Part shown: piece by piece, positions 29,891 to 38,396 of the stretch
Layout of the letters: every line of letters starts with the position of its first letter
How positions within the stretch are numbered: the stretch's first letter is position 1
Source: Orlajensenia sp001423545
GTDB lineage: Bacteria > Actinomycetota > Actinomycetes > Actinomycetales > Microbacteriaceae
Reading direction: 5' to 3'
Length of the DNA: 64,000 bases
Assembly: GCA_001423545.1 (NCBI GenBank)
Contig: LMOK01000002.1
Location: forward strand, 434,001-498,000
Position numbers and translations under genes: made by a program
The notes under the pieces: model-generated
Database searches by the model: none
Told to the model about the DNA's origin: nothing
Seen by the model: the letters and a program-made list of their open reading frames with translations, nothing else

Positions 29891-31084
29891 GTGGCTAAGG
29901 CCAAGTTCGAGCGGACCAAGCCGCACGTCAACATCGGAACGATCGGTCACGTCGACCACGGCAAGACCACGCTCACCGCCGCTATCTCGAAGGTGCTCGC
30001 GGACAAGTTCCCGTCTGCCACCAACGTGCAGCGCGACTTCGCGTCGATCGACTCCGCTCCCGAGGAGCGCCAGCGCGGCATCACGATCAACATCTCGCAC
30101 GTCGAGTACGAGACGCCGAAGCGCCACTACGCGCACGTCGACGCTCCTGGTCACGCTGACTACATCAAGAACATGATCACCGGTGCTGCTCAGATGGACG
30201 GCGCGATCCTCGTGGTCGCCGCCACCGACGGCCCGATGGCTCAGACGCGTGAGCACGTGCTGCTCGCCAAGCAGGTCGGCGTTCCCTACCTGCTCGTCGC
30301 GCTGAACAAGTCCGACATGGTCGACGACGAGGAGATCCTGGAGCTCGTCGAGCTCGAGGTTCGCGAGCTGCTCTCCAGCCAGGGCTTCGATGGCGACAAC
30401 GCCCCCGTCGTTCAGGTCTCGGGCCTCAAGGCTCTCGAGGGTGACGAGAAGTGGGTCCAGTCGATCCTCACGCTCATGGACGCCGTCGACGAGTCCGTTC
30501 CGGACCCGATCCGCGACAAGGACAAGCCGTTCCTCATGCCCGTCGAGGACGTCTTCACGATCACCGGTCGTGGAACCGTCGTCACCGGCCGCGCCGAGCG
30601 TGGAACCCTCAAGATCAACTCCGAGGTCGAGATCGTCGGCATCCGCCCGACGCAGAAGACCACGGTCACTGGTATCGAGATGTTCCACAAGCAGCTCGAC
30701 GAGGCATGGGCCGGCGAGAACTGTGGTCTGCTCCTCCGCGGCACCAAGCGCGAGGATGTCGAGCGCGGCCAGGTCGTCGTCAAGCCGGGTTCGGTCACGC
30801 CGCACACCGACTTCGAGGGCACCGCGTACATCCTGTCCAAGGATGAGGGTGGGCGTCACAACCCGTTCTACGCGAACTACCGTCCGCAGTTCTACTTCCG
30901 CACCACCGACGTCACCGGCGTCATCACGCTGCCCGAGGGCACCGAGATGGTCATGCCCGGCGACACCACCGACATGACCGTCGCGCTGATCCAGCCGATC
31001 GCCATGGAAGAGGGCCTCGGCTTCGCCATCCGTGAGGGTGGACGCACCGTGGGTGCCGGTACGGTCACCAGCATCATCAAGTAA
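29891..31084 (+). CDS. tuf: Elongation factor Tu
   Basis: This 397-residue GTPase delivers aminoacyl-tRNA to the ribosome. It has G1 GHVDHGKTT (residues 19-27), DAPGHADY and NKSDM in domain I, then complete domains II and III. GTG at 29891 is preceded by AGGAGGA. The 173-base gap after fusA, with a hairpin and a candidate -10, suggests extra tuf transcripts. A U-tailed terminator ends the operon. Confidence 0.98.
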   Translation: MAKAKFERTKPHVNIGTIGHVDHGKTTLTAAISKVLADKFPSATNVQRDFASIDSAPEERQRGITINISHVEYETPKRHYAHVDAPGHADYIKNMITGAAQMDGAILVVAATDGPMAQTREHVLLAKQVGVPYLLVALNKSDMVDDEEILELVELEVRELLSSQGFDGDNAPVVQVSGLKALEGDEKWVQSILTLMDAVDESVPDPIRDKDKPFLMPVEDVFTITGRGTVVTGRAERGTLKINSEVEIVGIRPTQKTTVTGIEMFHKQLDEAWAGENCGLLLRGTKREDVERGQVVVKPGSVTPHTDFEGTAYILSKDEGGRHNPFYANYRPQFYFRTTDVTGVITLPEGTEMVMPGDTTDMTVALIQPIAMEEGLGFAIREGGRTVGAGTVTSIIK

Positions 31085-31091
31085 CACCGCT

Positions 31092-31129
31092 CATCGAGTA
31101 GCGACGCGCGAAGCGCGACGCGCATCGAG
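31092..31129. repeat. REP-like intergenic repeat after tuf
   Basis: CATCGAG is repeated directly at 31092-31098 and 31123-31129 around a CGCGC-GAA-GCGCG hairpin. From memory, similar CTCGAT-flanked GCGC elements are common between genes in Microbacteriaceae genomes; only this copy is seen here. Confidence 0.45.
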
Positions 31130-31141
31130 AAGCACGGAACA

Positions 31142-31170
31142 GGGTCGGGCCTTCGGGTCCGGCCCTTTTT
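31142..31170 (+). terminator. Intrinsic terminator of the tuf transcript
   Basis: GGGTCGGGCC (31142-31151) pairs with GGTCCGGCCC (31156-31165), 10 pairs including two G-U, closing a TTCG tetraloop. Five T follow at 31166-31170. This is the most textbook-like terminator in the window. Confidence 0.9.
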
Positions 31171-31241
31171 CCGTGTTTTCGGGCAGATTCCGTTTGCGTG
31201 AGAGTCCCCTGCAACCCCTTGCGTTCGCATGGAGGAGGTGT

Positions 31242-32465
31242 TTGCGTGGGATCGTGCACAGCGAGAACGCGGTCAGGCCAGACCGGGCTCCGGCGCGCCC
31301 CGAGATCCAGGCGCTGCGTGCCCTCGCTGTCGGCGTCGTGGTCCTCTACCATTTCTGGCCCGCCCTCTCCCCGGCGGGTTACGTGGGCGTCGACGTCTTC
31401 TTCGTCGTCTCGGGGTTCCTGATCACGGGCATCCTGCTGCGGGATGCCGCCCAGACCGGCCGCATCCGGTTCGGGCGCTTCTACGGACGCCGCGTGCGCC
31501 GCATCCTGCCGTCGGCACTGCTGGTGCTCGCCGTCACATCGGTCATGACGGCCATCGTGGTTCCCCCGGCCGAGGCCGCGCGCTGGTTCCGCGAGATCCT
31601 GGCGAGCACGCTCTTCATCGAGAACTGGACGCAGTCGATCGAGTCCCAGCAGGGGGCGCCGGGCCTCGAGTCCACGCCGGTGCAGCACTACTGGTCGCTC
31701 TCGGTCGAGGAGCAGTTCTACCTCGTCTGGCCGCTGGTCATCCTCGCCGGCGTCTGGATCGCCTCGCGCTTGATCCGGCCCAGGATGCGGGTCGTCGTCG
31801 GCCTGCTCGCAGCGGTCACTGTGCTCTCGTTCATCGCCTCGCTGGTGCTCGTCGGCATCGACAACAACCTGGCCTACTTCTCCACCCTCAGCCGGGCGTG
31901 GGAGTTCGGCATCGGCGGGCTCCTCGCCTGCGCTCCGGTCGCCATCGGCCACGAGCGCTTGCGCGCGGCCACGTCGTGGGTCGGGCTCGGGCTGATCGTC
32001 GCATCCGTCTACGTCGCCACCGACGTCGACGCCTTCCCCGGCCTGCTCGTGCTGATGCCGGTGCTCGGCGCAGCCGCCGTCATCTGGGCGGGGACGCCCG
32101 CAGTCGCATGGTCGACCGGTCGACTGGTCGCCTTCCCACCTGTGCTCTGGGTCGGCGGGATCTCCTACGCGCTCTATCTGTGGCACTGGCCCGTCGTCAT
32201 GCTGACCCCGTACATCACCGGGCGGCCGAGCGAGACCCCGGTGATGCTGCTCCTTCTCGCGATCTCGGTGCTGCTGGCGTGGGGGACCACCCGTCTCATC
32301 GAGGACCCGATCCGTTTCGGTGTCGCCAGCCACCGCCTGCGCACGCGCACCATCATCGTGGGAGCGGCGGCGATGGCCGTCGCCATCATCGGCACGTCCG
32401 CTGCGGCGGCGAACGCGCTCACCGAAGAGGCTGAGAACCTCGCCTGCCACAGCAGCGCCCCCTGA
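31242..32465 (+). CDS. Acyltransferase 3 family membrane protein
   Basis: This roughly 407-residue protein has about ten membrane segments. It matches the OafA/YrhL-type acyltransferase 3 fold: the early histidine segment (VVLYHFWPALSPAGYVGVD), FFVVSGFLITG, the R-R-x-x-R-I-L-P motif and HYWSLSVEEQFYLVWP. Such proteins O-acylate envelope glycans. The extracellular SGNH domain found in longer members is missing; the protein ends shortly after the last helix. The frame runs open from within tuf. TTG at 31242 is preferred because GGAGG lies six bases upstream; GTG at 31254 is an alternative. It stands alone after the tuf terminator. Confidence 0.83.
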   Translation: MRGIVHSENAVRPDRAPARPEIQALRALAVGVVVLYHFWPALSPAGYVGVDVFFVVSGFLITGILLRDAAQTGRIRFGRFYGRRVRRILPSALLVLAVTSVMTAIVVPPAEAARWFREILASTLFIENWTQSIESQQGAPGLESTPVQHYWSLSVEEQFYLVWPLVILAGVWIASRLIRPRMRVVVGLLAAVTVLSFIASLVLVGIDNNLAYFSTLSRAWEFGIGGLLACAPVAIGHERLRAATSWVGLGLIVASVYVATDVDAFPGLLVLMPVLGAAAVIWAGTPAVAWSTGRLVAFPPVLWVGGISYALYLWHWPVVMLTPYITGRPSETPVMLLLLAISVLLAWGTTRLIEDPIRFGVASHRLRTRTIIVGAAAMAVAIIGTSAAAANALTEEAENLACHSSAP

Positions 32466-32498
32466 GCGGATTCGCTCGATCAGCGGTGGCCGCCGTGG

Positions 32499-32954
32499 TC
32501 AGACCTCGGTGCCGTTGATCGTTGTCGACAGGTCGATGGCGCTCTCGACGCTCCTGGCGACGGTGCACGACTTCTCGATCGACCGCTCGATGAGGCTGAT
32601 CAGCTTCGCCCGATCCTCGACGCTCATCTCGTCGAGGCCGTCGATCACGATCTCCTCGTCGATCGCCTTGTAGCGGTTCTCGTCCTCGTCTGAGGTGCCG
32701 TGAGCCCAGTACGTCGCCGTGAAGTCGTCGCCGAGCCGGCGTGCGATCACCGAGTCCGCGCTCATGCCGGCGCATCCGGCCAGCGCGGCCTTCAGCAGTT
32801 CACCCGGCGTGAAGGCGCCATCGACCGAGGTCGGACCTATGAGCACCGTCGAGCCGCGATCGTTCCTCCCCTCGAACGTGCGCTCGGCCACCCGTGTGGC
32901 CGAGACGCTGCCCGGTGCGACGCGCACACCCGTTGGAATCCTGTCGTTCGTCAT
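32499..32954 (-). CDS. OsmC/Ohr-family peroxiredoxin-like protein
   Basis: This 151-residue protein has the two redox cysteines of the OsmC fold: Cys61 in LAGCAGMSAD and Cys130 in EKSCTVARS. A conserved glutamate lies before the first cysteine (FTPGELLKAALAGC). OsmC and Ohr proteins reduce organic hydroperoxides with these thiols; this one looks closer to the general OsmC group than to Ohr. The frame is open further upstream, but ATG at 32954 gives the family N-terminus. The ribosome site is weak. It is divergent from the DUF1275 gene, about 40 bases apart. Confidence 0.85.
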   Translation of the reverse strand: MTNDRIPTGVRVAPGSVSATRVAERTFEGRNDRGSTVLIGPTSVDGAFTPGELLKAALAGCAGMSADSVIARRLGDDFTATYWAHGTSDEDENRYKAIDEEIVIDGLDEMSVEDRAKLISLIERSIEKSCTVARSVESAIDLSTTINGTEV

Positions 32955-32981
32955 GCATCCGTCCCCACGTCGTTCTGTCTG

Positions 32982-32987
32982 TACCGT
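32982..32987 (+). promoter_or_regulatory. Leaderless -10 element (TACCGT)
   Basis: TACCGT is followed by seven bases and then the ATG at 32995. No ribosome site is present. Confidence 0.45.
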
Positions 32988-32994
32988 TGAGCGT

Positions 32995-33699
32995 ATGACG
33001 GATGCCGTGACCGAGCGACGCTTCGACGTCGCGTTCCTGCCGGCACTCCAGCTCCTCACCTTCTCGACGGGGGTGGTCGACGCCGTCAGCTACCTCGCCC
33101 TCGACAGGGTCTTCACCGGCAACATGACCGGCAACGTGCTCTTCATCGGCTTCGCCCTCGCCGGCACCGGAACGACGCCTTTGCTCAACAACGTGGTCGC
33201 GCTGGTCGGCTTCCTGATCGGTGCGCTCCTGTGTGCGCGCATCGTGCGAGGCCGGGTACACGCCAGCCGGCTCCCCACAGCCAACCTCGCCGTGCTGCTC
33301 GGATCCGCCGCGCTGGCGCTGGCCCTCGGCATCGTCTGGCTCGCGGTGCACACCCTCGAGGGGGTGCTCCTGCTCGCCGTGACGGGGCTCCTGGCCATCG
33401 TCATGGGCGCGCAGGCGGCGAGTGTGCGTGCCACCGGCATCACCGACGTGACGACGATCGTGGTCACCTCGACTCTCGCCAACCTCGCGATCGACAGTCG
33501 ACTGGCCGGGGGTACGGGCGACAAGTGGCGGCGGCGCCTCGGTGCCGTGCTGGCCATGGGTCTCGGCGGCGCCGGGGGAGCAGTGCTCGTGCGCTTCACC
33601 GGAGGGGCCTCGGCACTCGTCGTCGCGGCTCTGCTGATGCTCGTCGCCGTGGCCCTTCTGCACGTCGCGCGGAGGCGTGAAGGAGCCGCACTCGGGTGA
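32995..33699 (+). CDS. DUF1275 (YoaK-type) membrane protein
   Basis: This 234-residue protein has six membrane segments and the DUF1275 features: FSTGVVDAVSYLALDRVFTGNMTGNVLFIG near the N-terminus and GAQAASVRATGITDVTTIVVTSTL in the middle. The G-N-M-T-G-N motif is diagnostic. The family is widespread and its function is not firmly known. The ATG at 32995 is supported by the leaderless -10. The neighbours are unrelated to each other. Confidence 0.85.
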   Translation: MTDAVTERRFDVAFLPALQLLTFSTGVVDAVSYLALDRVFTGNMTGNVLFIGFALAGTGTTPLLNNVVALVGFLIGALLCARIVRGRVHASRLPTANLAVLLGSAALALALGIVWLAVHTLEGVLLLAVTGLLAIVMGAQAASVRATGITDVTTIVVTSTLANLAIDSRLAGGTGDKWRRRLGAVLAMGLGGAGGAVLVRFTGGASALVVAALLMLVAVALLHVARRREGAALG

Positions 33700-34156
33700 C
33701 GGGCGTGCCCCGGAATGACGCTGAAGCTGGGAGTCGCCGGGGCGCGACACGCCCGGGCTTGCAGCATGGCTCCCAGTGTGGCAAACTCGACTAGTTCAGC
33801 ATTTCGGATGACTGCGTGTTCGCGCGTCTTCGAATCACTGCCAGGCAGTGCATAACCTCCCTCCGGGATCAGGTTAGGCCGCGGGCAGCAGGACGGACTT
33901 AATCGACAATCACAGCGCAGGGTCTATCTCTGTGCCTCTTCCGGTCCAGGCCGGAGGCGTGAGGGTCGGTGACAGGCTCGCAGGGCGGGTCTGTCGACAT
34001 CATCGGATGCACGTGTCCGGTTGTGTGGACAGGCCCGGTCGGCGGCCGATTGACAGATAAACAGTGGTGCGACATACGTAGTGCTACGACGGCGTCCAAT
34101 GCAGCCGGCTCGAGAGAGTCGGGATGTAAGACGCCTTGACAGAGAGAGAGTTCGAC
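33700..34156 (+). other. Gene-free region upstream of rpsJ
   Basis: These 457 bases carry no supported gene. Directly after the DUF1275 stop, CGGGCGTGCCCCGG (33700-33713) pairs with CCGGGG (33737-33742) and, after a 5-base bulge, CACGCCCG (33748-33755), a likely terminator. Further on, CTTCCGG / CCGGAGG forms a small hairpin near 33936-33956. The promoter candidate lies at 34050-34079. The remainder may be leader RNA for the S10 operon. Confidence 0.55.
34050..34079 (+). promoter_or_regulatory. Candidate promoter of the S10 operon
   Basis: A perfect TTGACA (34050-34055) is followed after 17-18 bases by CATACG/ATACGT (34073-34079), a weak -10. The start point would be near 34086, giving a leader of about 70 bases before rpsJ. 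Confidence 0.45.
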
Positions 34157-34465
34157 ATGGCGGGACAGAAGATCCGCATTCGACTGAAGTCATACGACCA
34201 CGAGGTCATCGACACCTCGGCGCGCAAGATCGTCGACACGGTCACCCGTGCTGGTGCAACCGTCGTCGGCCCCGTGCCGCTTCCGACGGAGAAGAACGTG
34301 ATCTGCGTGATCCGTTCCCCCCACAAGTACAAGGACAGCCGCGAGCACTTCGAGATGCGCACCCACAAGCGCCTCATCGACATCATCGACCCGACGCCCA
34401 AGGCTGTCGACTCGCTGATGCGCCTCGACCTTCCGGCCGATGTCAACATCGAGATCAAGCTCTAA
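34157..34465 (+). CDS. rpsJ: 30S ribosomal protein S10
   Basis: This 102-residue protein of the 30S head also acts in transcription antitermination as NusE. It begins MAGQKIRIRLKSYDHEVID, the family start. ATG at 34157 is chosen over the upstream in-frame extension because a purine-rich GAGAGAG tract precedes it. It is the first gene of the long S10-spc cluster; rplC follows after 10 bases. Confidence 0.98.
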   Translation: MAGQKIRIRLKSYDHEVIDTSARKIVDTVTRAGATVVGPVPLPTEKNVICVIRSPHKYKDSREHFEMRTHKRLIDIIDPTPKAVDSLMRLDLPADVNIEIKL

Positions 34466-34475
34466 GGGAACGACC

Positions 34476-35132
34476 ATGTCTACTGCTAACAAGACCAGCA
34501 AGGGTCTGCTCGGCACGAAGCTTGGCATGACCCAGGTGTGGGACGAGAACAACAAGCTCATCCCCGTCACCGTCATCGAGATCACGCCCAACGTGGTCAC
34601 CCAGATTCGTACCGCAGAGGTCGACGGCTACAGCGCCGTGCAGATCGCCGCAGGCCAGATCGACCCGCGCAAGGTGACCAAGCCTGCCGCCGGTCACTTC
34701 GACAAGGCCGGGGTCACCCCGCGTCGTCACCTCACCGAGGTGCGCACGGCTGACGCCGCCGACTACACCCTCGGCCAGGAGCTCACCGCTGAAGGTGTGT
34801 TCGAGGCCGGACAGCTCGTCGACGTCGTCGGCACGAGCAAGGGTAAGGGCACCGCCGGTGTCATGAAGCGCCACAACTTCAAGGGTGTCTCCGCTTCGCA
34901 CGGTTCGCACCGCAACCACCGCAAGCCGGGCTCCATCGGCGCCTCCTCGACCCCCAGCCGTGTCTTCAAGGGCATGCGCATGGCCGGTCGCATGGGTGCT
35001 GAGCGCGTCACCGTCATGAACCTCAAGGTTCAGGCGATCGACGCCGAGAAGGGCCTCATCCTGGTCAAGGGCGCCGTTCCCGGCGCTCGTGGCCGCCTCG
35101 TTTTCGTCCGCACCGCAGTGAAGGGGGCGTAA
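34476..35132 (+). CDS. rplC: 50S ribosomal protein L3
   Basis: This 218-residue protein binds near the 3' end of 23S rRNA and starts 50S assembly. The family start KGLLGTKLGMTQVWD and the central loop that reaches the peptidyl-transferase centre (ASHGSHRNHRKPGSIG) are clear. ATG at 34476 is chosen; upstream codons in this frame lie inside rpsJ. The sensible neighbour is rplD, four bases downstream. Confidence 0.97.
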   Translation: MSTANKTSKGLLGTKLGMTQVWDENNKLIPVTVIEITPNVVTQIRTAEVDGYSAVQIAAGQIDPRKVTKPAAGHFDKAGVTPRRHLTEVRTADAADYTLGQELTAEGVFEAGQLVDVVGTSKGKGTAGVMKRHNFKGVSASHGSHRNHRKPGSIGASSTPSRVFKGMRMAGRMGAERVTVMNLKVQAIDAEKGLILVKGAVPGARGRLVFVRTAVKGA

Positions 35133-35136
35133 CCAC

Positions 35137-35796
35137 ATGGCTACCGCTACCAACACCGTCGACGTCGTCGACGTGACTGGAAAGAAGTCCGGCACCGTCG
35201 AGCTCCCCGCTGAGCTCTTCGACGTGCAGACCAACGTCCCGCTCATCCACCAGGTCGTCGTGGCACAGCTTGCAGCTGCTCGCCAGGGCACGCACAAGGT
35301 GAAGAGCCGTGGCGAGGTCTCCGGCGCCGGCCGCAAGCCGTTCAAGCAGAAGGGAACCGGTCGCGCTCGTCAGGGCTCGATCCGCGCCCCTCAGATGACC
35401 GGTGGTGGAATCGTCCACGGACCCACCCCCCGCGACTACTCGCAGCGCACCCCCAAGAAGATGATCGCCGCAGCCCTGCTCGGTGCTCTCTCTGACCGCG
35501 CTCGTGGTGCCCGCGTGCACGTCGTCGAGTCGCTCACCCTCGGTGAGACCCCGAAGACCAAGGCCGTCATCGCCCTGCTCGACCAGATCGCCACGTCGAA
35601 GCACGTTCTCATCGTGCTCTCGCGCGGTGACGAGCAGGCTCTCAAGGCCGTGCGCAACATCCCGACCGTGCACACCCTCACGGCCGACCAGCTGAACGCC
35701 TACGACGTCCTCGTCTCCGACGACATCGTCTTCACCAAGGCTGCTCTGGACACGTTCATCGCAGCCAAGACCAAGAAGGTTGAGGTCTCCGCATGA
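35137..35796 (+). CDS. rplD: 50S ribosomal protein L4
   Basis: This 219-residue protein has a long internal loop (KGTGRARQGSIRAPQMTGGG, about residues 70-89) that lines the peptide exit tunnel. In E. coli L4 also represses its own operon; nothing here proves that. The last four bases overlap rplW (ATGA). Confidence 0.97.
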   Translation: MATATNTVDVVDVTGKKSGTVELPAELFDVQTNVPLIHQVVVAQLAAARQGTHKVKSRGEVSGAGRKPFKQKGTGRARQGSIRAPQMTGGGIVHGPTPRDYSQRTPKKMIAAALLGALSDRARGARVHVVESLTLGETPKTKAVIALLDQIATSKHVLIVLSRGDEQALKAVRNIPTVHTLTADQLNAYDVLVSDDIVFTKAALDTFIAAKTKKVEVSA

Positions 35797-36095
35797 GCGC
35801 CGCCCACAACAAGGACCCGCGCGATGTCATCATCTCGCCGGTCGTCTCGGAGAAGAGCTACGGCCTGATCGACGAGGGCAAGTACACGTTCATCGTGGAC
35901 CCGCGCTCGAACAAGACCGAGATCAAGCTCGCCATCGAGAAGATCTTCAACGTCCAGGTCGCTTCGATCAACACGCTCAACCGTGTTGGCAAGACCCGCC
36001 GCACCAAGTTCGGTATGGGCAAGCGCAAGGACACCAAGCGTGCCATCGTCACGCTCAAGTCCGGTTCCATCGACATCTTCACGGCTGTCGGCTAG
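35793..36095 (+). CDS. rplW: 50S ribosomal protein L23
   Basis: This 100-residue protein sits at the tunnel exit and is the docking point for trigger factor and SRP. DPRDVIISPVVSEKSY at the start and NTLNRVGKTRRTKFGMGKRKD in the loop are typical. Translation is coupled to rplD by overlap. rplB follows after 17 bases. Confidence 0.97.
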   Translation: MSAAHNKDPRDVIISPVVSEKSYGLIDEGKYTFIVDPRSNKTEIKLAIEKIFNVQVASINTLNRVGKTRRTKFGMGKRKDTKRAIVTLKSGSIDIFTAVG

Positions 36096-36112
36096 GGAGC
36101 AGAGGAATAACT

Positions 36113-36952
36113 ATGGCTATTCGTAAGTACAAGCCCACGACGCCGGGTCGCCGCGGTTCGTCTGTTGCGGACTTCGCAGAGATCACCCGCTCGACCCCCG
36201 AGAAGTCGCTGCTTCGTCCGCTGCCCAAGACCGGTGGACGTAACAACCAGGGTCGCATCACGACCCGTCACATCGGTGGTGGCCACAAGCGCCAGTACCG
36301 CGTGATCGACTTCAAGCGCAACGACAAGGACGGCGTGCCGGCCAAGGTCGCTCACATCGAGTACGACCCCAACCGCACCGCCCGTATCGCGCTGCTGCAC
36401 TTCGCAGACGGCACCAAGCGCTACATCCTGGCTCCGAACAAGCTCGCCCAGGGCGACATGATCGAGTCGGGCGCCAGCGCTGACATCAAGCCGGGCAACA
36501 ACCTCCCGCTGAAGAACATCCCCACGGGTACCGTCATCCACGCCATCGAGCTCCGTCCCGGTGGCGGCGCGAAGATGGCCCGTTCGGCCGGCGCATCCGT
36601 GCGTCTCGTCGCCAAGGATGGCCCCTACGCCCAGCTGCGTCTCCCCTCGGGCGAGATCCGCAACGTGGATGCGCGCTGCCGCGCCACGATCGGCGAGGTC
36701 GGCAACGCCGAGCAGTCGAACATCAACTGGGGCAAGGCCGGCCGCATGCGCTGGAAGGGCGTCCGCCCGACCGTGCGCGGTGTCGCCATGAACCCGGTCG
36801 ACCACCCCCACGGTGGTGGTGAGGGTAAGACCTCCGGTGGACGTCACCCGGTCAGCCCCTGGGGACAGAAGGAAGGCCGCACACGCAAGCGCAACCTTCC
36901 CAGCGACCAGCTCATTGTCCGTCGACGCAACGTCGGCAAGAAGCGTAAGTAG
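36113..36952 (+). CDS. rplB: 50S ribosomal protein L2
   Basis: This 279-residue protein is needed for subunit joining and peptidyl transfer. The conserved segment GVAMNPVDHPHGGGEGKT holds the histidine implicated near the active centre. The frame extends upstream across rplW, but ATG at 36113 with its AGAGGA site gives the family start MAIRKYKPTTPGRRG. Confidence 0.98.
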   Translation: MAIRKYKPTTPGRRGSSVADFAEITRSTPEKSLLRPLPKTGGRNNQGRITTRHIGGGHKRQYRVIDFKRNDKDGVPAKVAHIEYDPNRTARIALLHFADGTKRYILAPNKLAQGDMIESGASADIKPGNNLPLKNIPTGTVIHAIELRPGGGAKMARSAGASVRLVAKDGPYAQLRLPSGEIRNVDARCRATIGEVGNAEQSNINWGKAGRMRWKGVRPTVRGVAMNPVDHPHGGGEGKTSGGRHPVSPWGQKEGRTRKRNLPSDQLIVRRRNVGKKRK

Positions 36953-36964
36953 GAGTTGTAGAAG

Positions 36965-37246
36965 ATGCCACGCAGTCTCAAGAAGGGCCCCTTCGTCGAT
37001 GACCACCTGCTTCGCAAGGTGATCTCGGCCAACGAGGCCAACAGCAAGAACGTGATCAAGACCTGGTCGCGCCGCTCGATGATCATCCCGGCCATGCTGG
37101 GTCACACCATCGCGGTGCACGACGGTCGCAAGCACATCCCGGTGTTCGTCACCGAGACCATGGTCGGGCACAAGCTCGGCGAGTTCGCGCCCACCCGCAC
37201 CTTCCGTGGACACGTGAAGGACGACAAGAAGGGCCGTCGCCGCTAA
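36965..37246 (+). CDS. rpsS: 30S ribosomal protein S19
   Basis: This 93-residue protein of the 30S head pairs with S13. It begins MPRSLKKGPFVDDHLLRKV as in all bacteria and ends with the basic tail KDDKKGRRR. It lies 12 bases after rplB and 26 before rplV, in S10 operon order. Confidence 0.98.
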   Translation: MPRSLKKGPFVDDHLLRKVISANEANSKNVIKTWSRRSMIIPAMLGHTIAVHDGRKHIPVFVTETMVGHKLGEFAPTRTFRGHVKDDKKGRRR

Positions 37247-37272
37247 CGCGGTGACGTGAAGGAGGAGAAGAA

Positions 37273-37638
37273 ATGGTGGAGTCGATCGCACGCGTGCGAC
37301 ACATCCGCGTCACCCCCCAGAAGGCTCGTCGCGTCGTCAACCTCATCCGCGGAAAGCAGGCTCAGGAGGCACTCGCCATCCTGAAGTTCGCCCCGCAGGG
37401 TGCAAGTGAGCCCGTGTACAAGCTGGTTGCCTCGGCAATCGCGAATGCGCGAGTCAAGGCCGACGCCTCGAACACCTACCTGGACGAGCAGGACCTGTAC
37501 ATCGCCAAGGCATTCGTCGACGAGGGTGCAACCCTCAAGCGTTTCCAGCCGCGTGCCCAGGGCCGTGCATTCCAGATTTTGAAGCGCACCAGCCACATCA
37601 CTGTTGTGCTCGCCACTCCTGAGGAGGGTACGAAGTAA
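37273..37638 (+). CDS. rplV: 50S ribosomal protein L22
   Basis: This 121-residue protein has a beta-hairpin loop (AQGRAFQILKRTSHI) that lines the exit tunnel near the macrolide site. No insertion or deletion typical of resistance is visible. GGAGG lies seven bases before the ATG. The stop overlaps the rpsC start (TAATG). Confidence 0.98.
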   Translation: MVESIARVRHIRVTPQKARRVVNLIRGKQAQEALAILKFAPQGASEPVYKLVASAIANARVKADASNTYLDEQDLYIAKAFVDEGATLKRFQPRAQGRAFQILKRTSHITVVLATPEEGTK

Positions 37639-38396
37639 TGGGTCAGAAGGTAAACCCCTACGGTTTCCGTCTGGGAATCACGACCGACCACGTGTCGCGT
37701 TGGTTCTCCGACTCGACCAAGCCGGGTCAGCGCTACAGCGACTACATCGCTGAGGACATCAAGATCCGTCGTCTGCTGCAGACCTCGCTCGACCGCGCGG
37801 GAGTCTCGCGCATCGAGATCGAGCGCACCCGTGACCGAGTGCGTGTGGACATCCACACCGCTCGCCCGGGCATCGTCATCGGCCGGCGTGGAGCAGAGGC
37901 CGAGCGCATCCGCGCCGACCTCGAGAAGCTCACCGCCAAGCAGATCCAGCTGAACATCCTCGAGGTCAAGAACCCCGAGTCGGACGCTCAGCTGGTCGCG
38001 CAGGGAATCGCCGAGCAGCTCTCCGCACGTGTGGCCTTCCGCCGCGCGATGCGCAAGGGTCTGCAGGGCGCCCAGCGCACCCCGTCCGTCAAGGGTGTTC
38101 GCATCCAGGTCTCCGGCCGCCTCGGCGGCGCCGAGATGAGCCGTTCGGAGTTCTACCGCGAAGGCCGTGTGCCGCTGCACACGCTCCGCGCGAACATCGA
38201 CTACGGCTTCTACGAGGCGAAGACCACCTTCGGCCGCATCGGCGTGAAGGTCTGGATCTACAAGGGCGACATCACCAACAAGGAACTCGCTCGCGAGCAG
38301 GCGAACCAGAAGTCGTCGCGCCCCGAGCGTCGTGACGACCGCCCCCGCCGCGCACCGCGCGCTGAGGCTCCGGTCGCGGAAGGAGCGTCGGCATAA
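37638..38396 (+). CDS. rpsC: 30S ribosomal protein S3
   Basis: This 252-residue protein has a KH domain with the G-x-x-G loop (IGRRGAEAERI) and lies at the mRNA entry. The C-terminal 25 residues form a basic then Ala/Glu-rich tail (RRDDRPRRAPRAEAPVAEGAS) beyond the conserved core. Start and stop each overlap a neighbour by one base. Confidence 0.98.
   Translation: MGQKVNPYGFRLGITTDHVSRWFSDSTKPGQRYSDYIAEDIKIRRLLQTSLDRAGVSRIEIERTRDRVRVDIHTARPGIVIGRRGAEAERIRADLEKLTAKQIQLNILEVKNPESDAQLVAQGIAEQLSARVAFRRAMRKGLQGAQRTPSVKGVRIQVSGRLGGAEMSRSEFYREGRVPLHTLRANIDYGFYEAKTTFGRIGVKVWIYKGDITNKELAREQANQKSSRPERRDDRPRRAPRAEAPVAEGASA

Noticed and set aside
34136..34141. TTGACA 16 bases before the rpsJ start as a promoter -35
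   Set aside because: Its -10 would fall at or inside the rpsJ start codon region and nothing suitable is there; the copy at 34050 fits better.
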